In this document: positions 5,801 to 12,685 of the stretch, one piece after another
Position numbering within the stretch: the first letter of the stretch is position 1
Layout: every line of letters begins with the position of its first letter
Origin: an uncultured Lachnospiraceae bacterium
GTDB taxonomy: Bacteria > Bacillota > Clostridia > Lachnospirales > Lachnospiraceae
Length of the DNA stretch: 13,233 bases
Direction: 5' to 3'
Assembly: GCA_910577065.1 (NCBI GenBank)
Contig: CAJTLD010000041.1
Span: 7,459-20,691, forward strand
The notes under the pieces: generated by a model
Told to the model about the DNA's origin: nothing
What the model saw: only the letters and a program-made list of their open reading frames with translations
The model's database searches: none
Program-made: the position numbers and the translations under genes

Positions 5801-8437
5801 ATGATAATACTTAAGACGAATTCAGAAATACAGGTAACCTTTGAACGGCTGATAAAGACAATGAAGGAACCGGTAGAATGGTCGGGCCGTTTTGTGGTGG
5901 TAGGTGATTATCTGATTCTTCACGGAAGGGTGCGTTCTTTATTCTTTAACTTTGAAAGCCGCAAGGTACTTACCAATATTATAGATATTCCGGTAAATGA
6001 AGATGAAGTGATCGCGGTTGACAGCCATACGAAGGTGCAAAACGTGTTAAATTTGGCATTGTATGCGTTTGGGAAATGGGGGCTTATCCGCGGGGTAAAA
6101 GTGGATCAGGATTATGCGGAGTTAAACGCGCTTTTTTCCGGCGTGCTAAAGGAATTTTCCGTGGAGCCCGGGTATACCCGGGAGAATTTCCGTTTTTACA
6201 GTAATGGGATCCGGATCAGCTATGAGGATGTGGTACAGTATGCGTTAGAAACCTGGGATGCCTCGGAGCTGGGAACGGAGGAGGAACCCGAAGAATCCGG
6301 CGGGCTGTGGCATAAGATCATCTGGAAGCGCCAAAGGGCGGGGTTTCCCAAAAAAGAAACGTCCTTTGAGCAGCGGCAGAAGGAGCGTCTGGGAAATAAT
6401 TTTTATATGGTGGGCTACCAATGCCCGGTATGCCGGGAGCCGTTACATATGACGGTATTTCCGGTTGGAAGCGAGTTTCGGATTGAAACGCCGGAAGACG
6501 GCGTGCTTTTGGCGCGGGCGTATACCTGCAGCCGGTGCAGCCTTTTTTATACCCCTGCGCCCCAGAAGCTTCTGGCCGAAGGGGATGTTTACGCCATGGA
6601 TTTTTCCGGGGATCGCCAGGCATATGAGGATTATCTGGAACTTTTGGGGGCGGCAGGGGATCGTGTGTCAAATTACCGGTTTAATGAATACGAGTCCGCC
6701 AGGAAACAAAGGGAAGCTTCAGAAGAAGAAAAAGAAGCGTCCTTAGAAGAACTGTGCGAACATATAGAAAAGCTTTCCGACAAAAAGCTTGCCAGGGTGG
6801 CGGCCAAAATGGAAGAAGGTTTTTATCCGGCGCGCAGCGTGCAGTGGCTGGAAGGCACGGTACAAAGAGAAGTGAAAAAACGGCGTATCGATCCGGCGAA
6901 ACCGTCCGATCCGCATACCGGTAAGGCGCAAAGGGCAAAGATGCCCGCTATGGAATCGCTTACGCTGCATAAGCCGCAGCCGCACGCACAGGGGGCTCAG
7001 CAGGAAGCGGAAAGGCAGGGCAGGGGTTCTGCGTTTTTACAGCCGCAGCCTAAGGATATTCCCGCAGCCAGGAGGGAAGCTGCCAAAAAGCGTTACAAGG
7101 CAAAATGCGGCATCTTAGACCGGCTTTCTCCGGAGCAGGTGACCGAATTAAAGAAAGGGCTGTTGCAGGACAGCAGCTTATATATGGAGGAAAAAGAGCC
7201 GTTTTTAGACGCGATTGTCCGCAAAGAGCGGCAGCATTTGCAGACATATATCCGCAAGCTTTCCGCAGGCTGCGCGGGGCAGAATTATGCCAGGATACGC
7301 CGTGTGATTGAAGAAATTGAACGCACGGATCTGCCGGAGGCGGATAAGGAGCCAGTTTTGGAGCCGCTTTATGCAAAGAGGAGAAAGCAGGGAGAGGCGG
7401 AAGTGGCGCTTTTCATGCAGAAACTGCCAAAGCGTATGGACATGAAACAGTACCGGGATTTTAAAAAGCGCCTGAATGCGTATCCGGATGTGGATTTGGC
7501 TCCCTATGAAAAAATCTTAAAAGAAAGCCTGCGGCAGGCGCAGCAGCAGGAAATCACGAATATGATACGCCATGCGAGGGTTCAAAGCAGGCAGGATTTG
7601 ACGGATTTGACGGATCGGCTGAAAAAACGGCAGTTTGAAGAAGATATTTTAGCCCCTTATCTGACCAAAATCGAGGAAAAGCTGCGTAAAATGGATGAAC
7701 AGGCCATAGAAGAGATATGCGGCGATCCCATGCAGATGACGTCTTCGGACGTTATGGAGGCTTACCGCAAGATCGAAGAAGGCATATTTTTGCCTGAATT
7801 AAAGGCCAATGCGCTGGAAATGCTGAAAAAGCGCCTGTTGAAGTTAAAAACAGACGAATGCCAGCTTTTGGTGGAGAAGCTTAAGGACAACCTGAAGGGA
7901 AGGATTAAAGAATACGACAGGTTTTATTATTACCCTGCGCGGAAAGTCCTAGCCAAAGAAGCGTCGCCGGAAGAACTGCAGGTAATTTCATATGCTTTGG
8001 ATACGTATGGGACGACATGCGGGGAATTTGAATACCCGATTCTGGTTGTGGACACTTCCAGGGACCGTTCCGGAAAAGAAGGCATGATACTGACGCCGGA
8101 ACATCTGTTCTTCAGGACTATGATGACGGCATATGTGGTTGCAGTCGACGAAATCCGGCAGATACATTCACAAAGCGGGCTGTTCCATGCCGGGCTTACG
8201 GTTGAACGGATAGACGGCGCAAAGATGAAAATCCCATATGCGGTAGATAAGAAAGAACTTACGGCATGGGGCAATTGTTTAGAAGAGTTTATCCGCTATC
8301 TGCAGGAAAAGCCGGAGTCGCGCAAAGTGCCGTATCTTACCAAAGAAACGCATGAGACGGTCTGCTGTTTCCGGTGCGGATACCACTATAAAGGCGGGGA
8401 TGCCTGCCCGAAATGCGGCTATAAAATGAACCAGTAA
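5801..8437 (+). CDS. Uncharacterised 878-aa protein with two zinc ribbons and tandem helical repeats
   Basis: Function not recognised. Residues 1-150 form an unassigned mixed alpha/beta domain. A first zinc ribbon has CPVC (208-211) and CSRC (243-246). A helical stretch (300-362) is followed by a Pro/Gln/Lys/Arg-rich linker (363-430). Residues 437-737 form about six helical repeats near 51 residues each: EP at 466/517, APY at 567/618 and Ala669 fall at almost constant spacing, and YPAR-x-V occurs at 342-347 and 711-716. Residues 740-835 look like a beta-rich PH- or GRAM-type domain (GMILTPEHLFFR, then VAVDEIRQI); this is only a pattern impression. The end is a second zinc ribbon, CFRC (856-859) and CPKC (869-872). 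No signal peptide or membrane segment, so probably cytoplasmic. It has its own promoter and terminator. A scaffold or binding role is more likely than catalysis. Confidence 0.9.
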   Translation: MIILKTNSEIQVTFERLIKTMKEPVEWSGRFVVVGDYLILHGRVRSLFFNFESRKVLTNIIDIPVNEDEVIAVDSHTKVQNVLNLALYAFGKWGLIRGVKVDQDYAELNALFSGVLKEFSVEPGYTRENFRFYSNGIRISYEDVVQYALETWDASELGTEEEPEESGGLWHKIIWKRQRAGFPKKETSFEQRQKERLGNNFYMVGYQCPVCREPLHMTVFPVGSEFRIETPEDGVLLARAYTCSRCSLFYTPAPQKLLAEGDVYAMDFSGDRQAYEDYLELLGAAGDRVSNYRFNEYESARKQREASEEEKEASLEELCEHIEKLSDKKLARVAAKMEEGFYPARSVQWLEGTVQREVKKRRIDPAKPSDPHTGKAQRAKMPAMESLTLHKPQPHAQGAQQEAERQGRGSAFLQPQPKDIPAARREAAKKRYKAKCGILDRLSPEQVTELKKGLLQDSSLYMEEKEPFLDAIVRKERQHLQTYIRKLSAGCAGQNYARIRRVIEEIERTDLPEADKEPVLEPLYAKRRKQGEAEVALFMQKLPKRMDMKQYRDFKKRLNAYPDVDLAPYEKILKESLRQAQQQEITNMIRHARVQSRQDLTDLTDRLKKRQFEEDILAPYLTKIEEKLRKMDEQAIEEICGDPMQMTSSDVMEAYRKIEEGIFLPELKANALEMLKKRLLKLKTDECQLLVEKLKDNLKGRIKEYDRFYYYPARKVLAKEASPEELQVISYALDTYGTTCGEFEYPILVVDTSRDRSGKEGMILTPEHLFFRTMMTAYVVAVDEIRQIHSQSGLFHAGLTVERIDGAKMKIPYAVDKKELTAWGNCLEEFIRYLQEKPESRKVPYLTKETHETVCCFRCGYHYKGGDACPKCGYKMNQ

Positions 8438-8480
8438 AAAAGAATGTATCACAGCAAAGAAGCAGCCTTGATACAATATA

Positions 8481-8526
8481 AAAGATGCCGCATATGCGCC
8501 GGACGGCGTATGTGCGGCATCTTTTT
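8481..8526. terminator. Strong bidirectional rho-independent terminator
   Basis: A 20-bp stem pairs 8481-8500 with 8505-8524 (two G-U wobbles, GGAC loop). T5 follows on the + strand and T4 on the - strand. It terminates the zinc-ribbon gene and, from the other side, the HD-GYP-like gene that ends at 8555. Confidence 0.93.
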
Positions 8527-8554
8527 GCTTGTTATGTAAAATTCATAAAAGGGA

Positions 8555-9730
8555 TTATAAACCGAGCTCCGCCATGCGTTTTTTCATACGCTGCTGGTAG
8601 CGTTTTAACGTATCTGAGAGCTTTGAATCGGAAGAAAACTGTTTTAACGTATCTTCGTCCACCATAATCCGGTTATCCATCGTCTTCATGATGTCCGCAA
8701 TCTGGATCTTTTTGGCCACTTCCGGATTGCTTAAATCGTAAGTGCGGTTATCGCGAATCGTCAGGATCAAAGGAGCCATAAAATTATCCGGATTTTCAAC
8801 CAAGACAATGGCTTTTTCACCGTTTGTCAGGTCTATGCTGCATCCGGAAGGAAGAATCTGGATACAGTTGGCAAGCGCTGAAACCGCCTGGGGATTATAA
8901 AGCTGGGGCGTCTTGCGCAGATACCGTATCGCCGCAATTTCGGAAACCGGCGCATGGTGCAGGTTCATTGCCGTAAGCTGGTCGAATTTATCTGCAACCG
9001 TAAGTACAAGCGCATTTCTGGAAAAACTTTTTCCCTGCAGGGAATCCGGGGACACAGCCGCTAAAATAGTGTGCGTCTGCTGGATTGTGTTTAAAACTTC
9101 AGCATGGAGCAGATATTTGTTGGTTTCCGGATAAAGAAGCTGAAAGCCTTTTCTTCTGCATTCCTGGATCATGCGCAGGTCTTCGTCCGTCAGATCGTCT
9201 TTCTTGTCGAGGATATACCTTGGAACGAACAGATATCCCAAATCATACAGCAGGGCGGCCGTTACAAGATTCTCCTTTTCGCGCCTGGAATAACCCAGTA
9301 CATTAGCCATCATTGCAGAAAGGATGGCGGTGCTGATGGAGTGTTTGTATACAAAGTCCGCGGAACTGCGCAGTATCTGTGTAAAAGGCATTTTGTGATC
9401 CAAGGTCCCGTAATGTGTTAATATGTCGTTTGTCAAATCGGTAAGCGTTTCCGGTTCGCTGTTGTTCTTTAAAAGATCCATGATCTTTTTGACGTGGAAC
9501 ATATAAACGGTCTGGAACTGTTCAAACTGAAGTTCCTCCTGTGAAAGCGGTGGAAGCGGCTCGGCCGGTTCAAGGATAAACAGCCCGATCAGGCTGAAGT
9601 TCTCAATACTCTTAATACCGGATGAGGTAAGAAAAGTATTGCGGTCGTATAACATAACGCCCATTTTGTTGTAGATAGGTTTGGCAAGGCGCATGCCGGG
9701 TTTTAAATCTTTGATTTCTACAAATTGCAT
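8555..9730 (-). CDS. Degenerate HD-GYP domain protein, probably catalytically inactive
   Basis: A 391-residue cytoplasmic protein laid out like clostridial HD-GYP phosphodiesterases, which degrade cyclic di-GMP. The N-terminal part (1-60) has the KDLKPGMRLAKPIYNKMG opening typical of these proteins. The HD domain spans about 125-290 and keeps the helix start His130 (KHSIST) and VADKFDQLTA (245-254). The C-terminal beta segment (292-346) is also standard. The metal-binding HD doublet is Tyr162-Asp163 (LLYDLGY, normally LLHDIGK), and the HHExxDGxGYP loop is absent, replaced around 216-238. It may bind a nucleotide or partner rather than hydrolyse one. AAAAGGAG lies 14 bases before ATG 9730, an unusually long spacing; no alternative start is in frame. 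Confidence 0.85.
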   Translation of the reverse strand: MQFVEIKDLKPGMRLAKPIYNKMGVMLYDRNTFLTSSGIKSIENFSLIGLFILEPAEPLPPLSQEELQFEQFQTVYMFHVKKIMDLLKNNSEPETLTDLTNDILTHYGTLDHKMPFTQILRSSADFVYKHSISTAILSAMMANVLGYSRREKENLVTAALLYDLGYLFVPRYILDKKDDLTDEDLRMIQECRRKGFQLLYPETNKYLLHAEVLNTIQQTHTILAAVSPDSLQGKSFSRNALVLTVADKFDQLTAMNLHHAPVSEIAAIRYLRKTPQLYNPQAVSALANCIQILPSGCSIDLTNGEKAIVLVENPDNFMAPLILTIRDNRTYDLSNPEVAKKIQIADIMKTMDNRIMVDEDTLKQFSSDSKLSDTLKRYQQRMKKRMAELGL

Positions 9731-9774
9731 AACGTATATTCACACTCCTTTTGGTTATATCTCAGGGAACGCCC

Positions 9775-9794
9775 TGTTACAGAAAGCTGTAACA
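9775..9794. promoter_or_regulatory. Perfect inverted repeat in the leader of the HD-GYP-like gene
   Basis: TGTTACAG-AAAG-CTGTAACA is a perfect 8-bp dyad with a 4-base spacer. It lies about 11-30 bases downstream of the predicted - strand start site and upstream of the ribosome binding site (9745-9752). As DNA it resembles a dimeric repressor operator placed as a roadblock; as RNA it would form a tetraloop hairpin. It has no T-run, so it is not a terminator. Confidence 0.55.
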
Positions 9795-9811
9795 AAATTC
9801 TGATTAATATT

Positions 9812-9840
9812 AATATAGCATATTGAACGAAAGAAAACAA
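9812..9840 (-). promoter_or_regulatory. Predicted promoter of the HD-GYP-like gene
   Basis: On the - strand: -35 TTGTTT (9840-9835), a 17-base spacer, -10 TATATT (9817-9812). The perfect palindrome ATTAATATTAAT (9803-9814) overlaps the -10 box and expected start site. It interleaves with the oppositely directed promoter at 9823-9851. Confidence 0.5.
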
Positions 9841-9851
9841 TCAGTTATACT
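9823..9851 (+). promoter_or_regulatory. Predicted promoter of the cell-wall hydrolase gene
   Basis: -35 TTGAAC (9823-9828), a 17-base spacer and -10 TATACT (9846-9851). The start would be near 9858, giving a leader of about 115 bases. That leader holds a small dyad GATGT-AA-ACATC (9877-9888) and a 6-bp inverted repeat GCGGCA/TGCCGC (9890-9895 and 9919-9924). I see no known riboswitch in it. Confidence 0.55.
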
Positions 9852-9972
9852 GTAGAAAAAAGTAAAAATTGAAAAAGATGTAAACATCAGCGGCATACTG
9901 CCCGTTTAAAGCCCCCTTTGCCGCCAGACAGCCCGAAAGAAGACAGAAAAGAAGCAGACGAAAGGTACGTTT

Positions 9973-11235
9973 ATGGAAGGAAAAGACAAAAAATACAAAT
10001 TACACAGAATAATATATCTGACGGCAGGAATTGCGGTTTTGGCAGCTTCATTTGACGCCGCTGCTTCCCAGACCAGCAAAAAATTAAAAGAAGCGGGCCA
10101 AAAGATCGATCAGCTTGAGCGGCAGAAAGAAGAGGCAAAGAAAAAGGTCGGCGCATTAAAGGAGCAGGAAACCCATTTAAAAGGCGAGCTTGCCGAATTT
10201 AATAACCAGCTGTCCGACGTATCCGCCCAGATAAACGATCTGGAAATTCAGATTCATGAAAAACAGGAGCAGATTGAAGTGACAAAAGGGGAGTTAAAAA
10301 AAGCGGAGGCCACAAAAGAAAGCCAGTATGAAAGTATGAAGGCCAGGATACGATTTATCTACGAACAGGGCGGCGTAGATGTGGCTTCAGTGCTTTTGGG
10401 AAGCAGTTCTATGGCAGAACTTTTGAATAAGGCGGAATACGTGGAAGAAATCAACCGGTACGACAGGCAGATGCTGGAATTGTACGAAAACACCTGCAAA
10501 CAGATCTCCGAGAAAAAGAAGAATTTAAAATCCGAAAAAGCGGAACTTATTGCCATGCAGGAAAGCATGGAACTCAAAAAAGAAGAAGTAAACAGCCTGA
10601 TTGCAAAGACCCAGCAGCATATTTCCTCAAAGCAGTCGGAAATTTCAAACGCCGAGGACAAAGTGGGGGATTATGACGCTCAGATTGCAAAGATGAAGGC
10701 GTATGAAGAAGAATTAGAACGCCAGAAGGCAATAGAAGCCAAACGGATTGCCGAGGAACAGAAAAGAAAGCAGGAAGAAGAGAAAAAAAGGGCTAAGGAA
10801 CAGAAAGAAACACAGGGAAGCGGTTCATCCGGCGCAAAAGACAAGACCCCGGGCAATACAGGCGGCACGGCCCCGTCAGGCGGCGGGAATGTGACGGCAA
10901 ATGCAAGCGATTTGGCTATGCTTGCCGCTTTAGTGGAATGCGAAGCAGGCGGCGAAAGCTATGAAGGGCAGTGGGCGGTGGCAAGCGTCGTGGTAAACCG
11001 CGTCAAAAGCGGCAGCTTCCCGAATACAATTTCAGGCGTGATTTACCAGGCCGGGCAGTTTTCACCGGTAGCGAGCGGGCGGTTTGCCATGGCGCTTTCA
11101 CGGGGGGCGGCGGGAAGCTGTACACAGGCGGCGCAGGCGGCGCTCTCGGGAAATACGAATATAAATTGCCTGTATTTTTGCAGGGCGTCTTCCGGCGTAC
11201 AGGGGACTGTGATCGGAAATCATGTATTTTATTAA
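9973..11235 (+). CDS. Secreted cell-wall hydrolase: PcsB-like coiled coil plus SleB/CwlJ domain
   Basis: A 420-residue exported protein. A basic start and hydrophobic segment (13-27) end near AAA-SQ (about 30-33), a likely signal-peptidase site. Residues 34-275 form a long coiled coil of the PcsB/CwlO type, including the hallmark ARIRFIYEQGG...VLLGSSSMAELLNKAEYVEEI (124-160). A very charged Lys/Glu stretch (245-280) and a Gly/Ser/Pro linker (281-310) lead to a SleB/CwlJ-type Hydrolase_2 domain (about 312-420). Glu324 in ECEAGGE is the candidate catalytic residue, and WAVASVVVNRV, FPNTISGVIYQ and QFSPV follow. The family cleaves peptidoglycan, probably as lytic transglycosylases. The coiled coil of PcsB-type proteins is typically controlled by FtsEX or a similar partner, so a role in growth or division is more likely than spore germination (inference). 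RBS AAAGG at 9961-9965. Confidence 0.9.
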   Translation: MEGKDKKYKLHRIIYLTAGIAVLAASFDAAASQTSKKLKEAGQKIDQLERQKEEAKKKVGALKEQETHLKGELAEFNNQLSDVSAQINDLEIQIHEKQEQIEVTKGELKKAEATKESQYESMKARIRFIYEQGGVDVASVLLGSSSMAELLNKAEYVEEINRYDRQMLELYENTCKQISEKKKNLKSEKAELIAMQESMELKKEEVNSLIAKTQQHISSKQSEISNAEDKVGDYDAQIAKMKAYEEELERQKAIEAKRIAEEQKRKQEEEKKRAKEQKETQGSGSSGAKDKTPGNTGGTAPSGGGNVTANASDLAMLAALVECEAGGESYEGQWAVASVVVNRVKSGSFPNTISGVIYQAGQFSPVASGRFAMALSRGAAGSCTQAAQAALSGNTNINCLYFCRASSGVQGTVIGNHVFY

Positions 11236-11371
11236 GAACGATCCCGGAAAGAATTGCGGGAATACATGTGAAAAGCGACAATTTCTCCTATGTGATCCTG
11301 TGTTTTTATGGTAAATATTCCTTGCAATCAAAACCGAAATATGGTACTGTTATTTAGTAAAAGATATTGGG

Positions 11372-11432
11372 AAAAGCTGTAATTTTTGAATTATTTTTTT
11401 GGAAATGATTGTTAAAAAATTAACAGCTTTTT
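11372..11432 (+). terminator. AT-rich hairpin upstream of thlA (possible terminator or attenuator)
   Basis: AAAAGCTGT (11372-11380) pairs with ACAGCTTTT (11423-11431), and AATTTTT (11381-11387) with 11415-11421, leaving one bulged A and a 27-base loop. The 3' arm ends in a T-run at 11428-11432. It is weak in GC pairs and could terminate read-through from the hydrolase gene, which has no other terminator, or act in the thlA leader. It shares bases with the Rex site. Confidence 0.4.
11409..11426. promoter_or_regulatory. Rex operator upstream of thlA
   Basis: TTGTTAA-AAAA-TTAACAG matches the Rex consensus TTGTTAA-N4-TTAACAA in all but the last base. Rex is a repressor released when NADH/NAD+ rises, and it is known to control thl and crt-hbd type operons in solventogenic and butyrate-forming clostridia. 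The site ends 40 bases before the thlA start. I could not identify clear -35/-10 boxes around it; TTGAAT at 11386-11391 is the best -35 guess, placing the operator at the -10 region. Confidence 0.8.
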
Positions 11433-11466
11433 GCATCATGAAAAATATGGATAAGGAGACGAGAAA

Positions 11467-12651
11467 ATGGCAAAAAAAGTAGTTTTAGCAGGTGCATGCC
11501 GTACAGCAATCGGCAAAATGGGCGGCGCATTGAGCAACACCCCGGCGGCTGATTTAGGCGCAATCGTGATCAAAGAAGCATTGAACAGGGCAGGCGTAAA
11601 GCCGGAGCAGGTAGATGAAGTGATGATGGGCTGCGTTATCCAGGCGGCTCAGGGCCAGAACGTAGCGCGCCAGGCTTCCATCAAGGCGGGCCTTCCGGTT
11701 GAAGTTCCGGCGTTTACTTTAAACGTAGTATGCGGTTCCGGTTTAAAATGCGTAAACGAAGCTGCTACCTTAATCATGTCCGGACAGGCTGACATCGTAG
11801 TAGCCGGCGGTATGGAGAATATGTCCATGGCTCCGTATGCAATGACCAAAGCCCGTTTCGGATACCGTATGAACAATGCGACAATCATAGATACCATGGT
11901 AAACGACGCTTTGACCGATGCATTCAACCATTATCATATGATGATTACGGCAGAGAACGTATGCGATAAATATGGCATCACCCGCGAAGAGTTAGACGCA
12001 TTCTCCGCAAACAGCCAGCAGAAATGCGAAAAAGCAGTTTCCGAAGGAAGGTTTGACGACGAAATCGTTCCGGTACCGGTTAAGGTAAAGAGGGAAACCG
12101 TGATGTTCGCAAAAGACGAAGGACCGCGCCCGGGCACGACAGCAGAAGGCCTTGCCAGCTTAAAATGCTGTTCCGGCAAAGACGGCGGGCTTGTTACGGC
12201 AGGCAACGCTTCCGGTATCAATGACGGCGCTGCGGCAATGGTTGTGATGAGCGAAGAAAAAGCAAAAGAACTCGGCGTTACCCCGATGGCTACCTGGGTT
12301 GCAGGCGCACTTGGCGGCGTAGACCCGACTATCATGGGAGTAGGCCCGGTTGCAGCGACAAACAAAGTATTCGAGCGTACAGGCTTAACGATTGACGACA
12401 TCGATCTGGTTGAGGCTAACGAAGCGTTTGCGGCACAGTCTATCGCAGTTGCAAGGGATTTGAACTTCAACATGGACAAAGTAAACGTAAACGGCGGCGC
12501 AATCGCGCTTGGACACCCGGTTGGCGCGTCCGGATGCCGTATCTTAGTTACGCTTCTGCATGAAATGGCAAAGAGGGATGCGAAGAAGGGCCTTGCCACA
12601 CTTTGCATCGGCGGCGGTATGGGCTGCGCAACCATCGTAGAAAGAGATTAA
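11467..12651 (+). CDS. thlA: Acetyl-CoA C-acetyltransferase (thiolase)
   Basis: A 394-residue biosynthetic-type thiolase of normal length that condenses two acetyl-CoA into acetoacetyl-CoA, the entry step to butyrate. Catalytic residues are all present: nucleophile Cys89 in NVVCGSG, His350 in GHPVGASG and Cys380 in CIGGGMG. The NEAF motif (318-321) is also intact. AAGGAG at 11453-11458 lies 8 bases before the ATG, a strong ribosome binding site. The gene uses more uniform codons (GTA, CGT, GGC, TCC) than the genes to its left, as expected for high expression. The hbd gene follows after 34 bases. A 233-codon reading frame on the opposite strand (11934-12635) is a shadow of this gene. Confidence 0.97.
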   Translation: MAKKVVLAGACRTAIGKMGGALSNTPAADLGAIVIKEALNRAGVKPEQVDEVMMGCVIQAAQGQNVARQASIKAGLPVEVPAFTLNVVCGSGLKCVNEAATLIMSGQADIVVAGGMENMSMAPYAMTKARFGYRMNNATIIDTMVNDALTDAFNHYHMMITAENVCDKYGITREELDAFSANSQQKCEKAVSEGRFDDEIVPVPVKVKRETVMFAKDEGPRPGTTAEGLASLKCCSGKDGGLVTAGNASGINDGAAAMVVMSEEKAKELGVTPMATWVAGALGGVDPTIMGVGPVAATNKVFERTGLTIDDIDLVEANEAFAAQSIAVARDLNFNMDKVNVNGGAIALGHPVGASGCRILVTLLHEMAKRDAKKGLATLCIGGGMGCATIVERD

Positions 12652-12685
12652 TTTCACTCATAAAATTTAAGGAGGAACAGCAAAA

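Noticed and set aside
8445..8475. GTATCA...TGATAC inverted repeat after the 878-aa gene.
   Set aside because: Only 6 bp with a wide loop; the adjacent 20-bp terminator explains the region better.
11245..11268. TCCCG/CGGGA hairpin after the hydrolase gene as a terminator.
   Set aside because: A 5-bp stem with a 10-base loop and no T-run does not support termination.
11934..12635. A 233-codon open frame on the - strand across thlA.
   Set aside because: It is fully antisense to a complete thiolase with intact catalytic residues and has low-complexity Ala/Ser/Pro composition typical of a shadow frame.
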